Under the pieces are notes generated by a model that saw only the letters and a list, made by a program, of their open reading frames with translations, searched no databases and was not told the DNA's origin. A DNA stretch of 64,000 nucleotides from Saccopteryx bilineata (lineage: Eukaryota > Chordata > Mammalia > Chiroptera > Emballonuridae). Position 1 is the stretch's first letter. The number at the start of each line of letters is the position of its first letter. The stretch lies in contig NC_089490.1 of the NCBI RefSeq assembly GCF_036850765.1, positions 292,374,982-292,438,981 on the forward strand. The letters are read 5' to 3'. The position numbers and the translations under genes were made by a program. Of this stretch, positions 11,526 to 23,304 are shown in pieces.

Positions 11526-13743
11526 CTTAAATGCTAACTAGTTGGAAGCCCACTTTTATAATGAAGTAGGTATGTGGTGTTCAGCATGTCTAAGATAAGT
11601 CCCTATTAATAGAACAGAGAAAGAATTTGTTTTTTAGAATGTTGTATAGATGTTTTCATTAAAACCTCTCTTTCATGTACATGTTGTCTTCCATGGATAA
11701 TACAAAATAGTTGACACACAGATTTGATTTGATTCTCCTCATTTGAGAAAAATTCTGATTACTATACATGGGTTTTCCATTTTGACTTTTGATTGGTTGT
11801 CAAAGACAAAAAGGCACAAAAATTGAAGACCTTAACTCGTCCATAGGTGAAAAAATTAGAGGTTATATACCCAAGACAAGGAATAATATGTATGAAAAGT
11901 AATTAAATAAAACAATATACACACTGTTAGTGGTTATCTTTGACAGATTACACAACTAATTTTAAAAAAGCAAAATGGTACAAAAAGATAATGTATAATG
12001 TAATTTTTAAGACATCAGTTCAATAGGGTGGTTAATTAATCCATGCACACTCACTTTTTAAAAGGAAGAGTTTTTGTTACAACTAAAAATAAATGCTTCT
12101 AGTATAGCCTTGATTGCCCTACGATTAGGAGTATCTCTTTTTATTGGTGGCTATTCTGTATCTGTGAATCTCCTAGGAGGAAACCCTTTATACAAGGCCC
12201 CGTGAACTGAATGTGTCCTTTATACACCACCTTAGAAAAAGAATCATAAGGCAATTTTAAGTTCTTAGACACAAACATTTGTCAGTTGAACTTGAAATAT
12301 CATGATGTTAGTTACTAACTATGGAGTGAAAAGTGATGTTAAATGAGGGGTGCTGGAGGAGGCCGTATGACTGACCTGAGGATAAATAACAGAGAAAAAA
12401 AAGTCATCAGGTGAACTGTATGGGGCAAAATGAGTATGACCCATAGAACCAGAGGAGAGAGATTTCAAAAGAAGTGGAAATAATAGACTTCTGATAAAGG
12501 AAGCTGCATTTGAAAAAAACATACTGTCATACACACTCAAAAAAATAAAGAATCAGGTCAAGATTTTAGAAATTTCACAGATAAATATGTTTCAAGTTTA
12601 AAAGCATTAGGCATAAGTTTTGTGATATTGGGTACTTTTTTGCTTATATTTGTGGCCTGTTCTCTCTTATTTGCCTGATGTTGCAGTGAATCAAGCAATA
12701 CACATATCATTATGATCACTTCTATTATCATATGTCAAGATTTAAGAAAAAATGAATAAAGATCTATGGACAATGTTCGTATTTATATTTGATCATTATG
12801 TTTTATTCTCATGATTTGAAATTAGTGGGCATAAATAGGGGATAATGCACAGTGAACACAGAAATTGCCCATCATATATAATAATATGAATGAATGAGAT
12901 TGCTAAGGGGAAGATAAATAAATGAAAAACTTTGGATGTCAGAAAGATCATATCACATAATCAGAAGCAAAAAGGAAAAAGAAGGAGAGAGGTAATGAAT
13001 CTGTTCAAAACTGAATACAAGAAAGGAATTACGTATTCTTCATTGCCACTTACTTCTGGCAGATAATGAGCAATGTCAGCAATCTACATCAGGATAATGA
13101 GCAACACCATCCTGCTACTAGGGTACTATTAAATCTTTCTAAAGGTAGGTTCCTTTTTCTACTTATTTTTTCTTTTCTTCCTTCTTCTGTCTCAAACACA
13201 CTAGTATAGATTGTAGGCAGGAAGTAGTTCAGTGTGACTGATATTAAGAAACAGAAGCATCTAGAAGTATTTTTGTTTATTTATTACTCATACACATCAT
13301 ACTGTTCTTAATTATAATAAATTATCAGTAGAGATCAATATATTTTAGTAATTTTTGACATATTATAATTGTATTTTGTATTGCCTCTTATAGTATACTA
13401 GTTATTATTTATCTATGACTTTAAATTAAATTTCAAAGAAAATCTTTTAATCTTTTAGATGCACACACATATAATTAAATCATATCTAGCTGGTTAATAA
13501 TAAATCAAGTTCACACATTACTCATGTTATTTTGAGGCTTAGTATGGCTACTGACCTACATTTAGCTACCTGAATGAATCACATTCCTTATCCTACCCCA
13601 CTGAAATAACCTGTAATATTATGCCTTTTGCACATTATAATTAGTCAAATATTGTTTGAATAATCACTAGTGACATGAAAAGTTGATGTAAAAATAAATC
13701 ACTACCACTTTCAGCCTCTGGATTATTATATACAAGTTCTTAC
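11526..13743. other. CDH9 intron 2, no identifiable repeat
   Basis: AT-rich DNA 3' of the coding exon on the minus strand. I searched by eye for the EC1 continuation (exon 3) and did not find it. Confidence 0.55.
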
Positions 13744-13971
13744 CTTGCCTACATATTGTGTATCTGATCCTGTGTACTCTTCCAACAAGAAGAACTGATT
13801 CCACATCCAGCCTCGCTTGGTGCGATGTAGCTTTTTACCATCATCTTTTGTCAGACTCATTATCCTTTTGCTTGGTAAATCACTGTTAGCTTTTTCTTCT
13901 AATGGGATAGCATCAACTGCATAAAACATATAGGTCCAGATGAATAGTGGTAGGCAATGGTAAGTCCTCAT
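13744..13971 (-). CDS. CDH9: Cadherin-9, first coding exon (partial gene)
   Basis: Type II classical cadherin, a calcium-dependent cell-cell adhesion protein of neuronal membranes. This exon encodes residues 1-76 exactly (228 bp). It starts at the ATG ending at 13971 (A at -3) and stops at a consensus donor (AAG|GTAAGA, GT at 13743-13742). Visible parts are a hydrophobic signal peptide (about residues 3-22, [15 protein letters not shown]), a short prodomain, a furin-type site RTKR at 50-53, then mature EC1 beginning [15 protein letters not shown]. The two tryptophans (mature W2 and W4) are the strand-swap residues that define type II cadherins. The N-terminus [14 protein letters not shown] and the TKDDGK prodomain match my memory of CDH9 better than CDH10, CDH6 or CDH12. 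The reading frame is intact. Exon 3 (rest of EC1) would lie at lower coordinates but is not in the window. Confidence 0.92.
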
Positions 13972-14020
13972 TATCTGCGGCTTCAGCAGGATATCAAATT
14001 CAATGTACCGTCTATTTCCC
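13972..14020 (-). other. CDH9: CDH9 exon 2, 5'UTR portion and splice acceptor
   Basis: On the minus strand the exon is preceded by a pyrimidine-rich tract ending in CTCAG. The AG is at 14022-14021, so the exon should begin at 14020. This leaves 49 nt of leader before the ATG. The leader contains no in-frame stop, so an upstream start in exon 1 is not formally excluded. However, the signal peptide begins at the annotated methionine. Confidence 0.8.
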
Positions 14021-14477
14021 CTGAGGATAGGGGGAGAAAATGGTTTGTTAGACTGTGATCCACTTTCAAATAACCTGTAAACTGTAAAACTTTTCTAAAT
14101 GTTATTTAAATTTTATGTATATTGCATATTATATATACATTATTTTTCTATGTTACATCAGGGAACTATTCTTAAAACCTCATACAGAAAAGTAGAAAGA
14201 CATGCATAGCACAAATAAACTAACAGAAAGTTCAGAGCTGTCTTTAATATAACTATATTGTAGCATATAAATGTGAATGTTTGTAATTTAAAATATAAAA
14301 TATTTTGAAAAAAAATAATCTCTATAATACATCAAAGATTATATTGAGTATTCCTAAAGATGTTATGACTAATAAAAGTAGAATATTTGTTAAAATATAC
14401 ATGTATTCAATATATGAACCTCTATACTCTAAAGAAAACTGATTTCTTCCCACAAACTACTAGATTTTACAAGCTAT

Positions 14478-14540
14478 TTCTTCTCCTTCTCCTCTTTCTT
14501 CTCTTCTTACTTTTCCTCCTCCTGCTCCTTGTTCTTCTGT
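14478..14540. repeat. Polypyrimidine tract
   Basis: TTCTCCTTCTCCTCTTTCTT-type sequence, in CDH9 intron 1 about 460 bp upstream (on the minus strand) of the coding exon. Confidence 0.7.
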
Positions 14541-15849
14541 AATAGGTTGAATATTGCCTCAAGGTAAATTAAATGATACCAAATATACTTTGGATTGTGT
14601 TTTACACAACTTAGCACCATACTATGTTAATCCTTTACAACAGCTATTTTTTCCCCCCAACAATCAGTTGAGTGAATCACTCAAATTTATTTGAGACTGA
14701 ACCTAACATGCTCAAAATGGAAACATTTTACTTGATAATTAAAAACAACAGCACATTTTATTTCCTAATAAAATAAGAAAAAGGAGCACTTAAAATAAGT
14801 ATTGAGAAATAAGATGTGAGGTTTTACTTATGAAATAATGTGATCTAGAATTTTGAGATAAACAATATTTCTGTTGAGATAAAAAATGTTTTTTTCTTGA
14901 AGTAAAATTGATAATTAGTATATCAGAATTAATTTTATTTATTAACCAATTGTCTTATATTTGTAAGACATTTAATATAGTATATGTGAGATGATAATTA
15001 TAATGCTACTAATGATGATAATGATTGAGTAAGCAATAGAAATCCATCTCAAACCAGTATAGGCAAAAGAAGAATTTATTGGATTATAAAATCAAATGAA
15101 GTGTAGAAAGGAAAGAATAAAAGAGGTAAAGAAGCTCCTGGGCATTTCCTGCTTATGAAAACTAAAATTGGGGGTGGGGGGGTTAGTACCTGAGTACTAA
15201 TCTCTGTCTTTGATTCTGTCTCGCTCTTCTTTCTTGCTTTGTAATAAGCCTTCTCAACCAGATGGACTATTGAAATACATATATGGAATTTAGATTTATC
15301 ATGTTCCAATCCATAAAGCAACGGAAAGTCTTTTCTCACTTCAGTTTGAAAAGTCCTGTTAAATATACTCTGATTTATCTGGCTGAGGGAAGATCCTCAA
15401 TGCTGGACCAAACATCTATGAATTCAGTTGCAGTTATCAAGCCATAAATGTCAAGTACAAGCTTGGTTTGACTTTATCCCTTATTACCTGTGAGCCTTTG
15501 GGGTATTTACCTATATTACTAGGTCTCAACTCCCACTTCTATCAAAGTAGAATAATTAGTACCTGGCTCATAAGGTATTGTTAATTTACTTTTGAACTTT
15601 AAAATAGTCATTTGTAGTAAAAGGACTTATTTTTACAACAGCATATCCCTATAAAAATACAGAGGCATAAAGAATTTAAGTAATTTGATAAAAAATGTCC
15701 TGGAATAAGTATTGGAGCAGCTTTAGAGTCACAGTTTTAAACAGTATATTTTTTATAATATATGTAAGTTAGCACAGTGCTCAAGTACAAATTCTTATCA
15801 TATTAATGTTTTTATTATCAAAACCATCATCAAACATGATTGCTTTTAA
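14541..15849. other. Intron 1, nothing certain
   Basis: Mostly unique-looking. The stretch 15030-15430 is slightly less AT-rich, with a GGGGGTGGGGGGG run, and may be an old repeat that I cannot name. Confidence 0.5.
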
Positions 15850-15910
15850 TGGAGCTATGCATATATATATTCAACATAGCAGAATAGGGAAAGGTGACTT
15901 GCAGATAACA

Positions 15911-16040
15911 CTGGGGAACAATTTTTTTTTTTATTTCTGTTGCATGAGGTTTCAGAAATGTTTCTATATATATATCTGCATCGCTGATTCCAAATCTAAA
16001 ATTCATTTTTTGGTGCATGCTCTAGTTTTTATGCAATTTT
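15911..16040 (+). repeat. Left subterminal inverted repeat of the 15.9-17.9 kb transposon
   Basis: Starts CTGGGGAACAATTT and ends near TATGCAATTTTAATTG. It is the inverted partner of 17785-17899. The middle has been disturbed by a T-run and a short TATA tract. Confidence 0.6.
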
Positions 16041-16234
16041 AATTGCTTTTTGTTATAGTTAATGGCATGCATTGTTTTAAATTAGAGTTAAAGGGCAACA
16101 ACTCTTGGATTGAACTTAACTACAAGGCAATAAATGTTTTACAAACATCACTTTTACGTAACTGTAGTTGTTTTTAAATGTAAAAAATTATTATCTGATA
16201 AAAACACCATCTTATTTTGTTTTAAAATTGAATC

Positions 16235-17559
16235 ATGACTTCTTCGAGGAGGCATAAATGTAAGAATAGTCCTGGTACCTTCTGTTACATATGTGGCTGT
16301 TACACACTTCAACATCAAAGGTGCAATATTTCATCATTTGTGACACGTGCATATATTGCTTATTTTCAAGTTCCCCTTGGTGATCAAGACAGGAATTGGG
16401 CTCCTCATATTGTGTATCATAATTGTGAGAAAATGCTTCATGACTGAACAAAAGGAAAACACAAAGGAATGCCTTTTGGTATTCCCATGGTTTGGCGTGA
16501 ACCTAAGGACCACATCAGTGACTATTATTTCTGTCTGATCCATACAAAGGGCATCGGCAAGAAAAAATGGCATATAATCACATATCCTAATATTCCTTCA
16601 GCAATACGATGTGTCCCACACTCTGAGACACTCCGAGATCCAGTTTTCAATGGTTTCATTTCTTCTAAGGATGAAGAAAGTGAACATGGTGATCAAATGT
16701 ATTTTGATAAGATGCATGAGGAAATGGTTGTAGAATCTGAAGGGTCTTCTTCTGATGCCAAGCAGTCATTAACCCCTCAGCAGTTTACCCAACCTGATTT
16801 GAATAACTTAGTAAGAATGACATAAAAATTGTCCTCGACTTACTGAAGTATGAGGAGCATAACTGGATCATTTGTGTGGATCTTAAAATGATAAATTTCC
16901 TGCTAAGACAATAGAGAATTTTCACAAAGTATCCTTGCTTTCTGTGTTTGTGGGACAACTGAGCTTGGGAGAAACACTGGACACAGAAGGAGTGGCCAAA
17001 ACGTGAAGCTCTGGAAGTAGGGATGCAAGATATTGTGAATGAACCTGTAGTTAATCGAGACAGGATCATTTTTTCCCCACTTCACATCAAACTTGGCTTA
17101 AAGAAGCAGTTTGTTCAGGCTTTGAATAGAGAAAGTGAATGCTTTCAACATATTATTTCTGCTTTTCCTGCCTTGTCTTTTGAGAAGATAAAAGCAGGTG
17201 TATTCTATAGACCTCAAATTTGAACCCTCATATGTGATGAAGAATTTGCCAGGAAGATGAGTAAGGAGGAGAAAGCATCATAGCAGTCTTTTGTGGCAGT
17301 TACAAAGAACTTCCCTGGCAACAAAAAAGCAGAAAACTATGAACTTCTGGTTCAAAGGATGCTGTTGGCTTTCTGCAACATTGGATGTAACATGAGCGTT
17401 AAGATTCACTTCCTGAACAGTCACCTTGGTAAGTTTCCCGAAAACCTTGGAGCTGTTAGTGATGAGCAGACTACTGTTGGAGCATCAAATGAGATTGTCC
17501 TCAACAAGTACACAAACACAAGAGCTACAAACAAAATTTTTTGCCTTAATAGAATTTAA
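16235..17559 (+). pseudogene. Transposon-derived cysteine-rich protein pseudogene
   Basis: Block 1 (16235-16825) begins MTSSRRHKC and has a zinc-binding-like cluster (C9, C17, C20, then an HNC about 40 residues later). It continues through GMPFGIPMVWREPKDH and an acidic, serine-rich segment to DLNNLVR. Codon 71 is TGA (16445-16447). Block 2 starts at about 16819 in another frame (DIKIVLDLLKYEEHNWIICVDLKM..). It includes a second CxxC (YPCFLCLWD) and runs to AVSDEQ at about 17470. Stops fall at 16912 (TAG), 16960 (TGA), 17221 (TGA) and 17281 (TAG), mostly where CGA or TGG codons seem to have decayed. I remember the family as having roughly 100-150 more residues between the blocks, implying an internal deletion at about 16816. 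The closest relatives I recall are multicopy uncharacterised arthropod proteins. The function is not known to me; a transposase is the natural guess. Confidence 0.75.
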
Positions 17560-17784
17560 ATAAGTTTTGTGCAAATTTTTAATTAAAATAAGTGTTTTAA
17601 TATGTTCTATTTCAAAATTGTAGACAAATTCTGATGCAGTCATATCTTTTAGTGTAATAGGGTATTTACTGCATTATATAAATTATTATATTTTCACAAA
17701 GATGATGCCCAAGAAGACATTCTACTTCATTATGTTAAACTAAATGTTGAAAATTTTACAATAAGATGAAAACCTAAAATCTTG

Positions 17785-17899
17785 AATTGCAAAAAACTGT
17801 AGCTTACAGAGAAAAACTAATGTCAGATTTGAGATCAGCACAATCAAATTAGGTAAGAACAATTGTTTTTGTGGATGCAACAAAAATTTTGTTCCCCAG
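17785..17899 (-). repeat. Right subterminal inverted repeat of the same transposon
   Basis: On the minus strand it reads CTGGGGAACAAAATTTTTG through GCTGATCTCAAATCTGACAT to the TGCAATTCAAG end, mirroring the left arm in block order and spacing. Confidence 0.6.
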
Positions 17900-17940
17900 G
17901 GTAATAGTACAGTTGATGCTAATGTCCAGAGCTACTGGCT

Positions 17941-18644
17941 TTTTCCAGCACACATGTACCCTAAGTTCCACACATATTATTTTAAAAATTCTCTTACTTA
18001 ACAAAATACTCATATATGGTCACAGATGTATGCACTTAACAAGAAGAGAAATCAAGGTCATGTCACTTTTGACTCTGAAATCTCAGGGGATGGGAATTTT
18101 CTTTTATGAGGGCTTTGTGTGGCTATTCACAATCATGTTAACTATAGAACATTAGTAAATTTAACCACAAGCAATGTAAAACTCTGAAATCAATATCAGA
18201 AAACTACAATGTCAAAGAACGCTTTGACAAAATATAATGGAAATGTACCATGTAGTGGCCACCAGCACAGAGCACGCTCTGCATGTTGTTGATTAGTGAT
18301 GGTGCTATGAAAAATAAAAAGAGCAGCCAGAGAGTTTCAAGGATGGCTGGTAACTCACTTTAACAAAATACCTCAAATTTCTTAGTTGACCACACTGATT
18401 AGCCTGATTTCTTCTCACCAGGACATTTCTTTTTCTGATCTCCCTTGTCAGAGACATTGGAGACCATTCTTCATTTCCCAAGGTCTGTTCTAACTACCAT
18501 GCCCACATTGGGTGAAATGTAAGCCTTTAAACAGAAAAGTCCAGTTGTGGTAGATGGAGCCAGGGACTTCGGAAGGGGTGAGGACCCCAAAGGCGTTAAA
18601 GCAGGAATACAAAATTACACACATTTTCAATGGACCAGCAAGCA
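17941..18644. other. Intron 1, nothing certain
   Basis: The 18360-18620 part is less AT-rich and may be an unrecognised old repeat. No coding signal. Confidence 0.5.
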
Positions 18645-18815
18645 GCTGGAAGATTTTAACATGGCATGTGTATAAAAGATCACCCTGGCTACCAAGTTGA
18701 AAATAAGTTAGAAGGTAAGAAAGGATTGGATTAAAAATCAGTTAGAATAGATTGCTCTAGTCCAGTAAGAGAAGACAATGGCATGTAGAGAAGTGGTTTG
18801 AAGTGGATAGTGATA
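18645..18815 (-). mobile_element. L2 LINE fragment
   Basis: AAAGATCACCCTGGCTACC, AATAGATTGCTCTAGTCCAG and GAAGTGGTTTGAAGTGGA follow the L2 complement (AAAGATCACTCTGGCTGCTG; TATTGCAATAATCCAG). Confidence 0.6.
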
Positions 18816-19599
18816 CCCTGTACTAGTTCCCTTTGGTTTTTTAATATGACCTGACATGTGCACATGCATATGCACACACACACACAAACACGCACATTAC
18901 ATACACCATACACTACAATTTTTGTATGCTTTCGCTTCTTCTAATGGCCTGCACCTGCAACTCTCTTTAGATAACTTCCTTTGGCTACTAGATCTACTTT
19001 GACCACATGCAGAGAGAGCCTAAAATGCCTGTAACTTCACAATCATCTCCCACAAAATCCCTGAGCCATTGTCTAACAGGTGCAGAAACATGAAAACCTT
19101 CATATTATTTACATCCCAGGGGCTTCCCTACAGAATCATGGTGGGACTGGAACTTTGATATTGCACCTTGTTTGGATAATTCTCCCATCTTGCTTTTTCC
19201 CACTCTCTCCCTAGCTTTCTGACCTGAGATTAATTTATTAACCAATCACTTCCACACAAATCCTCACCCCGGTTAGGTCTGAAAAACCAGATCAAACACA
19301 TAGATAAAACTCACATATTCACAAAATTAACTACTATCTTCTCATGTATTGGTCTTTATGGAGGATTAAAAATGAGAAATAAAATATAATTCTGAGATTA
19401 TTAGCTTGTGAACTGAGTGGATGATTGAGCCATTTATTGAGTGAGAGAGGGAAAAGATGTTCTATTCAAAAAATAAAAATCAAGTGTTTTATTATTCTTG
19501 TTCAATATAAAGAAGTAATTTTTACACTCTTACTGGTAACAATATTTTGGTGTAATTAATAATAGGAATGAAAAAATTCACTGTCCTACTAATTTTATA
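18816..19599. other. Intron 1, no gene or identifiable repeat
   Basis: Includes a short CA run at 18868-18896. Otherwise unique-looking. Confidence 0.55.
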
Positions 19600-19775
19600 T
19601 CATTTAATTTATATATTTATGACAACCTTTTAAAGTAGTGTCTTATATAATTCCTCATATTATTATAAAATAACTGAGGTACAATGAGGTTCAATGATTG
19701 CCTGAGTTTATGTAAGCAGAGACAGAAGAACTCAGAATTTATTTTAGGTACTCTATTGCATGTGGGCTCAACCTA
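19600..19775 (-). mobile_element. MIR SINE
   Basis: ATGACAACCTTTTAAAGTAG, AACTGAGGTACAATGAGGTT CAATGATTGCC and AGCAGAGACAGAAGAACTCAG preserve the MIR complement order. Confidence 0.6.
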
Positions 19776-19844
19776 CATTTATTCTAACTTGCTTTCTGTA
19801 TTATAGGCAGTGTGCTGAGTCTTTTAAAAAAGTTTTTGTTTAAC

Positions 19845-20000
19845 TTTCATTTCAGCAATATTATATAGAGAATATGGCGGTGTTAGATGGAGGATTAAAC
19901 TGAGACTTTGCTCGTTGAAGTAACTTACTAATGTCACAGGTGGTACACACCTGTGGAAAAAGTAGAGGCATCCAAGATTTGAATTCTTTGTGAAAGATGA
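19845..20000 (-). mobile_element. MIR SINE, second copy
   Basis: GGAGGATTAAACTGAGACTT TGCTCGTTGAAGTAACTTACT and GTCACAGGTGGTACA resemble MIR (GAGGAAACTGAGGC..AAGTAACTTGCCCAAGGTCACA). Lies close to the copy at 19600. Confidence 0.5.
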
Positions 20001-23000
20001 CAGTGCTGGCGATAGTAATTATACTGCTGCTAAGTAACTTTGCTCCACTTGCACCCACCTGGGGGCTTCCTTTATGTGCTTTAAGCACTTGCTCAGTTCA
20101 GTGGCTTTGTCTGTACTCACACTCTGACCTAGAACAATCTTACCTGGCTCTTCCATAGCCATCATTTCACATTGTTTTCAATCTCTGTAAAACATTCTGC
20201 TTTCTTAAGAAGTCTTCTAAACAACTTTTTTAAAAAAGAGCTTACCCTACTTCAGTCTCTGTTGATTTCTTTCATACCATACATTCATTTTCTTTATATC
20301 ATTACCATGATTTCAGTTATTTCTTTCATTCGGTGAGTTATATTTTTTTACTCTTTCCTCTGGTTATAATGAACTCATTAGGTGGTGAGATATACTGTAT
20401 TATCAGTCTGTCCTGCATAAAACAGTTATTGACATGAAGTAAGTATTTAATGTGTTCTTGTAAAATTAATTGGTTAAAGATTTGTGCATAAAATGAAGAA
20501 TCCTCAATTTGAACCTTGGATTATACAGATTGATTTAATATTCCATTCCGTAAACAAATCAATAGAGATATGGAAAGAGTTAAACTGAAAGGAAATGAGT
20601 CTTTTAAAAGAATGCTGGTTATTCTCCTAAGAAATGGAATATGATCAGCAGTGAAGAGTAATATTCATACAAAATTTATATCACATAAGATTAAGTATAA
20701 ATTTCACAACATGATTGGTATAAATGTTTGCTTAAACTTTGAAGCCCTTTCACAAATATATATTTTATTTTCCTCCTAATTCTTGGCATAATAGTTCACT
20801 TTTAGGAAATATTAGTGAATCCATTTTGTGGCCCATTTAACGCCTGCACATTCTAAAAGGTTTTAGTTGTGTTTGTCTTTAAAACTAACAAGCTTCCTTC
20901 CCACAGGTTTTATTTAAAAATCTTTGTATCCTTATTCATTCAATAGCAACAAGCTGATTACTAAACTTTCTATGTTTAATCATCTCTATTAGCTTTAAAT
21001 GCTTCATTTTAATCACATTTTCTGTTGATAAATAAATAGCATCAATGCATTAAAAAGTACAATATTTTAAATTTGGTTTAACTTTGATTTTGTAACCAGG
21101 AAATTCTCTTGAATCTTGTTAACTTTAAAAACTAATTTTTTTATTATTATTCTCTGTTTCCTTAATTATATTTTATTTTTATTTGAGAAATATGGCTGTT
21201 GGCTATTTGTGAGCCAAGAAAAACTTTGCATTATTATTATTAAGTAGATGTTCAGCATATAAAATTCACATCCAAAATTAAATTATATTACTATTTCTTA
21301 TCCTCATAGTTTAAACACAGATAAAGTATATAATAATTTTAATCTTGTTTCTCAGGCAAAAAAAAGTTTCTAGATACAATTTTCAAGTGTATATGATCAA
21401 TTTAAGTATCTTATTACACAATTTGTAATGAACAAAGTACTTCTGCACACATTATGTATCTTAAAAACAAGAATAACTGTGAGATATGGCCATATAATTT
21501 AAATCCTTTTCCAGATCAGATATGTGAGGCTTGGAGAGATGAAGAAAACCATTTCTAATATCCAGTTATTTGTAGTTTTTCCAAAATTCTTACATATATT
21601 GTTTGATTCCTTGGCCAGTGGTTTTTTTCCAATGTACCATTATGTTTGTTTTTGTTTTTTTTAATCAGTTGGAGAGATAAGTCTAACAGCTTAGTTAGGT
21701 AAATGACACATGCATAGGATCAAATTCTATGAATAGACACCAAAATTATGAGTATTATATAATCAGGAACTATTTAGGGATATATGTTGGACACACCTAT
21801 TTTTCATAGTAATTGATAATTCTTATATTTATTATACAAATACAGGTTAATAAATATGAATATATATATAATTGATCATTAGTTTGTTATATTTATATAT
21901 ATTTAAGGTCTCTGAAATCATTTATTGATATTTTTTCAAGAATCCATGCTCAGATATTGTCATATTGTAATATGGGATGCTACTCTTCTCTAAATAAATG
22001 TTATGAAATAATTTAAAGGAAGAGAAATTGATGGAAAAATATGAGCTGCCAGCTTTGTATAACCAATACTTCATAGTTAATGCCACTAATCTCCTAGCCT
22101 TAATAGCATTAAGTCTTTCCTCAAAAACTGGCATATAAAGTATAAATTGTTATCAAAAGAGATGTTCTCAAATCGGATTTTGTCAATATCTTATTAAATA
22201 AAAATAATATCATTATATACAACAATGATATTGAATATAAAAGGAATATAAAACATATATGGAATATGTAATATTACAGACTATAAAGACATGTAAACAC
22301 CTGATTGCCAGTATTTGAGAAAAGTTACCACTGTTTATAAAGATAGTGGAGCCAGGTTCTGAAAATAATGATTACTAACTTTTTGATATTTGAAAAACAC
22401 ATGGACTTTCAATTAAAAGGAGATAGGTAAGCATGTTTTTTTCCCAATATTGATCCCTTGAGTGGCGATCAAGAGTATCATAATTTATATATGACCCTTT
22501 ACTACAAAGATGTCACTTTTGAAGTTGGCTAAGATATTATTATATCTACCCAATTAATGCATTCCCTACAATATAAAAGGACAAGGGAAAAAAGGAGACA
22601 GTTTAGGTGGTACTATCTTGGAAATATTTTAATTTGGAGATATGCCTTATAAGAAAACCATTTTAGTCTGTCAGCAATTTAAAAGCCATTAGAAGAGTGC
22701 TGTCTATGCTCTTGACTTATTGAAGAATGTTGGCTAAGAAGGTATCACTTGTGTGGGGCACAGGTGAAATTTTATATTATCAAAAACAAATGGTGACATT
22801 TTTAGTCACTATGTTTTTAAACACTGGAAACGACAAAATTTACAAGTTGGACTGGCATAATGACATAATATGCAGCATATATCAGGCTATAATATAGCCA
22901 AGGGAAATGCACACTATCCTATCAGCGTAAAGACACACAATAACACTTTCACCAGAGGAAAACAAAACTGAAGCACAACAGAGGGTCTATGAAAATGTAA

Positions 23001-23304
23001 GAACTCAGAAGAGAGAGTTTTACATGGGAAGGAGCTATTAAGCTAGTACAGAAGTCAGATCTGTCCAGTTGCAACAATTCTTGCAATCTGGGTGGGCATT
23101 CCTTTAAATACATGAGAAAAAGAGAAAAAAGACAACAACAAGCTTTATGGAGTATGAGTCAATCTCATTAATATAATGTAATAAATATTTCCTAAGACAT
23201 TAACAAAATAGTAGAGTTATATAAAGTATTTTAAAGAAGCACAAATGAATCATAGACATTTATGCTTCCATGGTCTAAACAAAATTGATAAGAAATCATG
23301 CTAT
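20001..23304. other. Intron 1, no gene or identifiable repeat
   Basis: Over 3 kb of AT-rich DNA with TATATA patches near 21855-21905. No coding exon or named element seen. Confidence 0.55.

Larger units (their letters stand above)
15850..17940 (+). mobile_element. Decayed DNA transposon with long inverted repeats, arthropod-like ORF
   Basis: Two imperfect inverted repeats (about 15911-16040 and 17785-17899) enclose a protein-coding pseudogene. Comparing the left arm with the reverse complement of the right arm gives shared blocks CTGGGGAACAA, TGTTGCAT, GCTGAT..CAAATCT, TAGTTTTT and TGCAATT, all in the same order. Weaker similarity (AGCT.., ..CAT.., TCAAC) continues outward to about 15850 and 17940, which I take as approximate ends. 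No target duplication could be fixed. The superfamily is unknown to me. The coding part is clearly less AT-rich than the flanking intron. Old enough to carry several stops and a large internal deletion. Confidence 0.65.
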
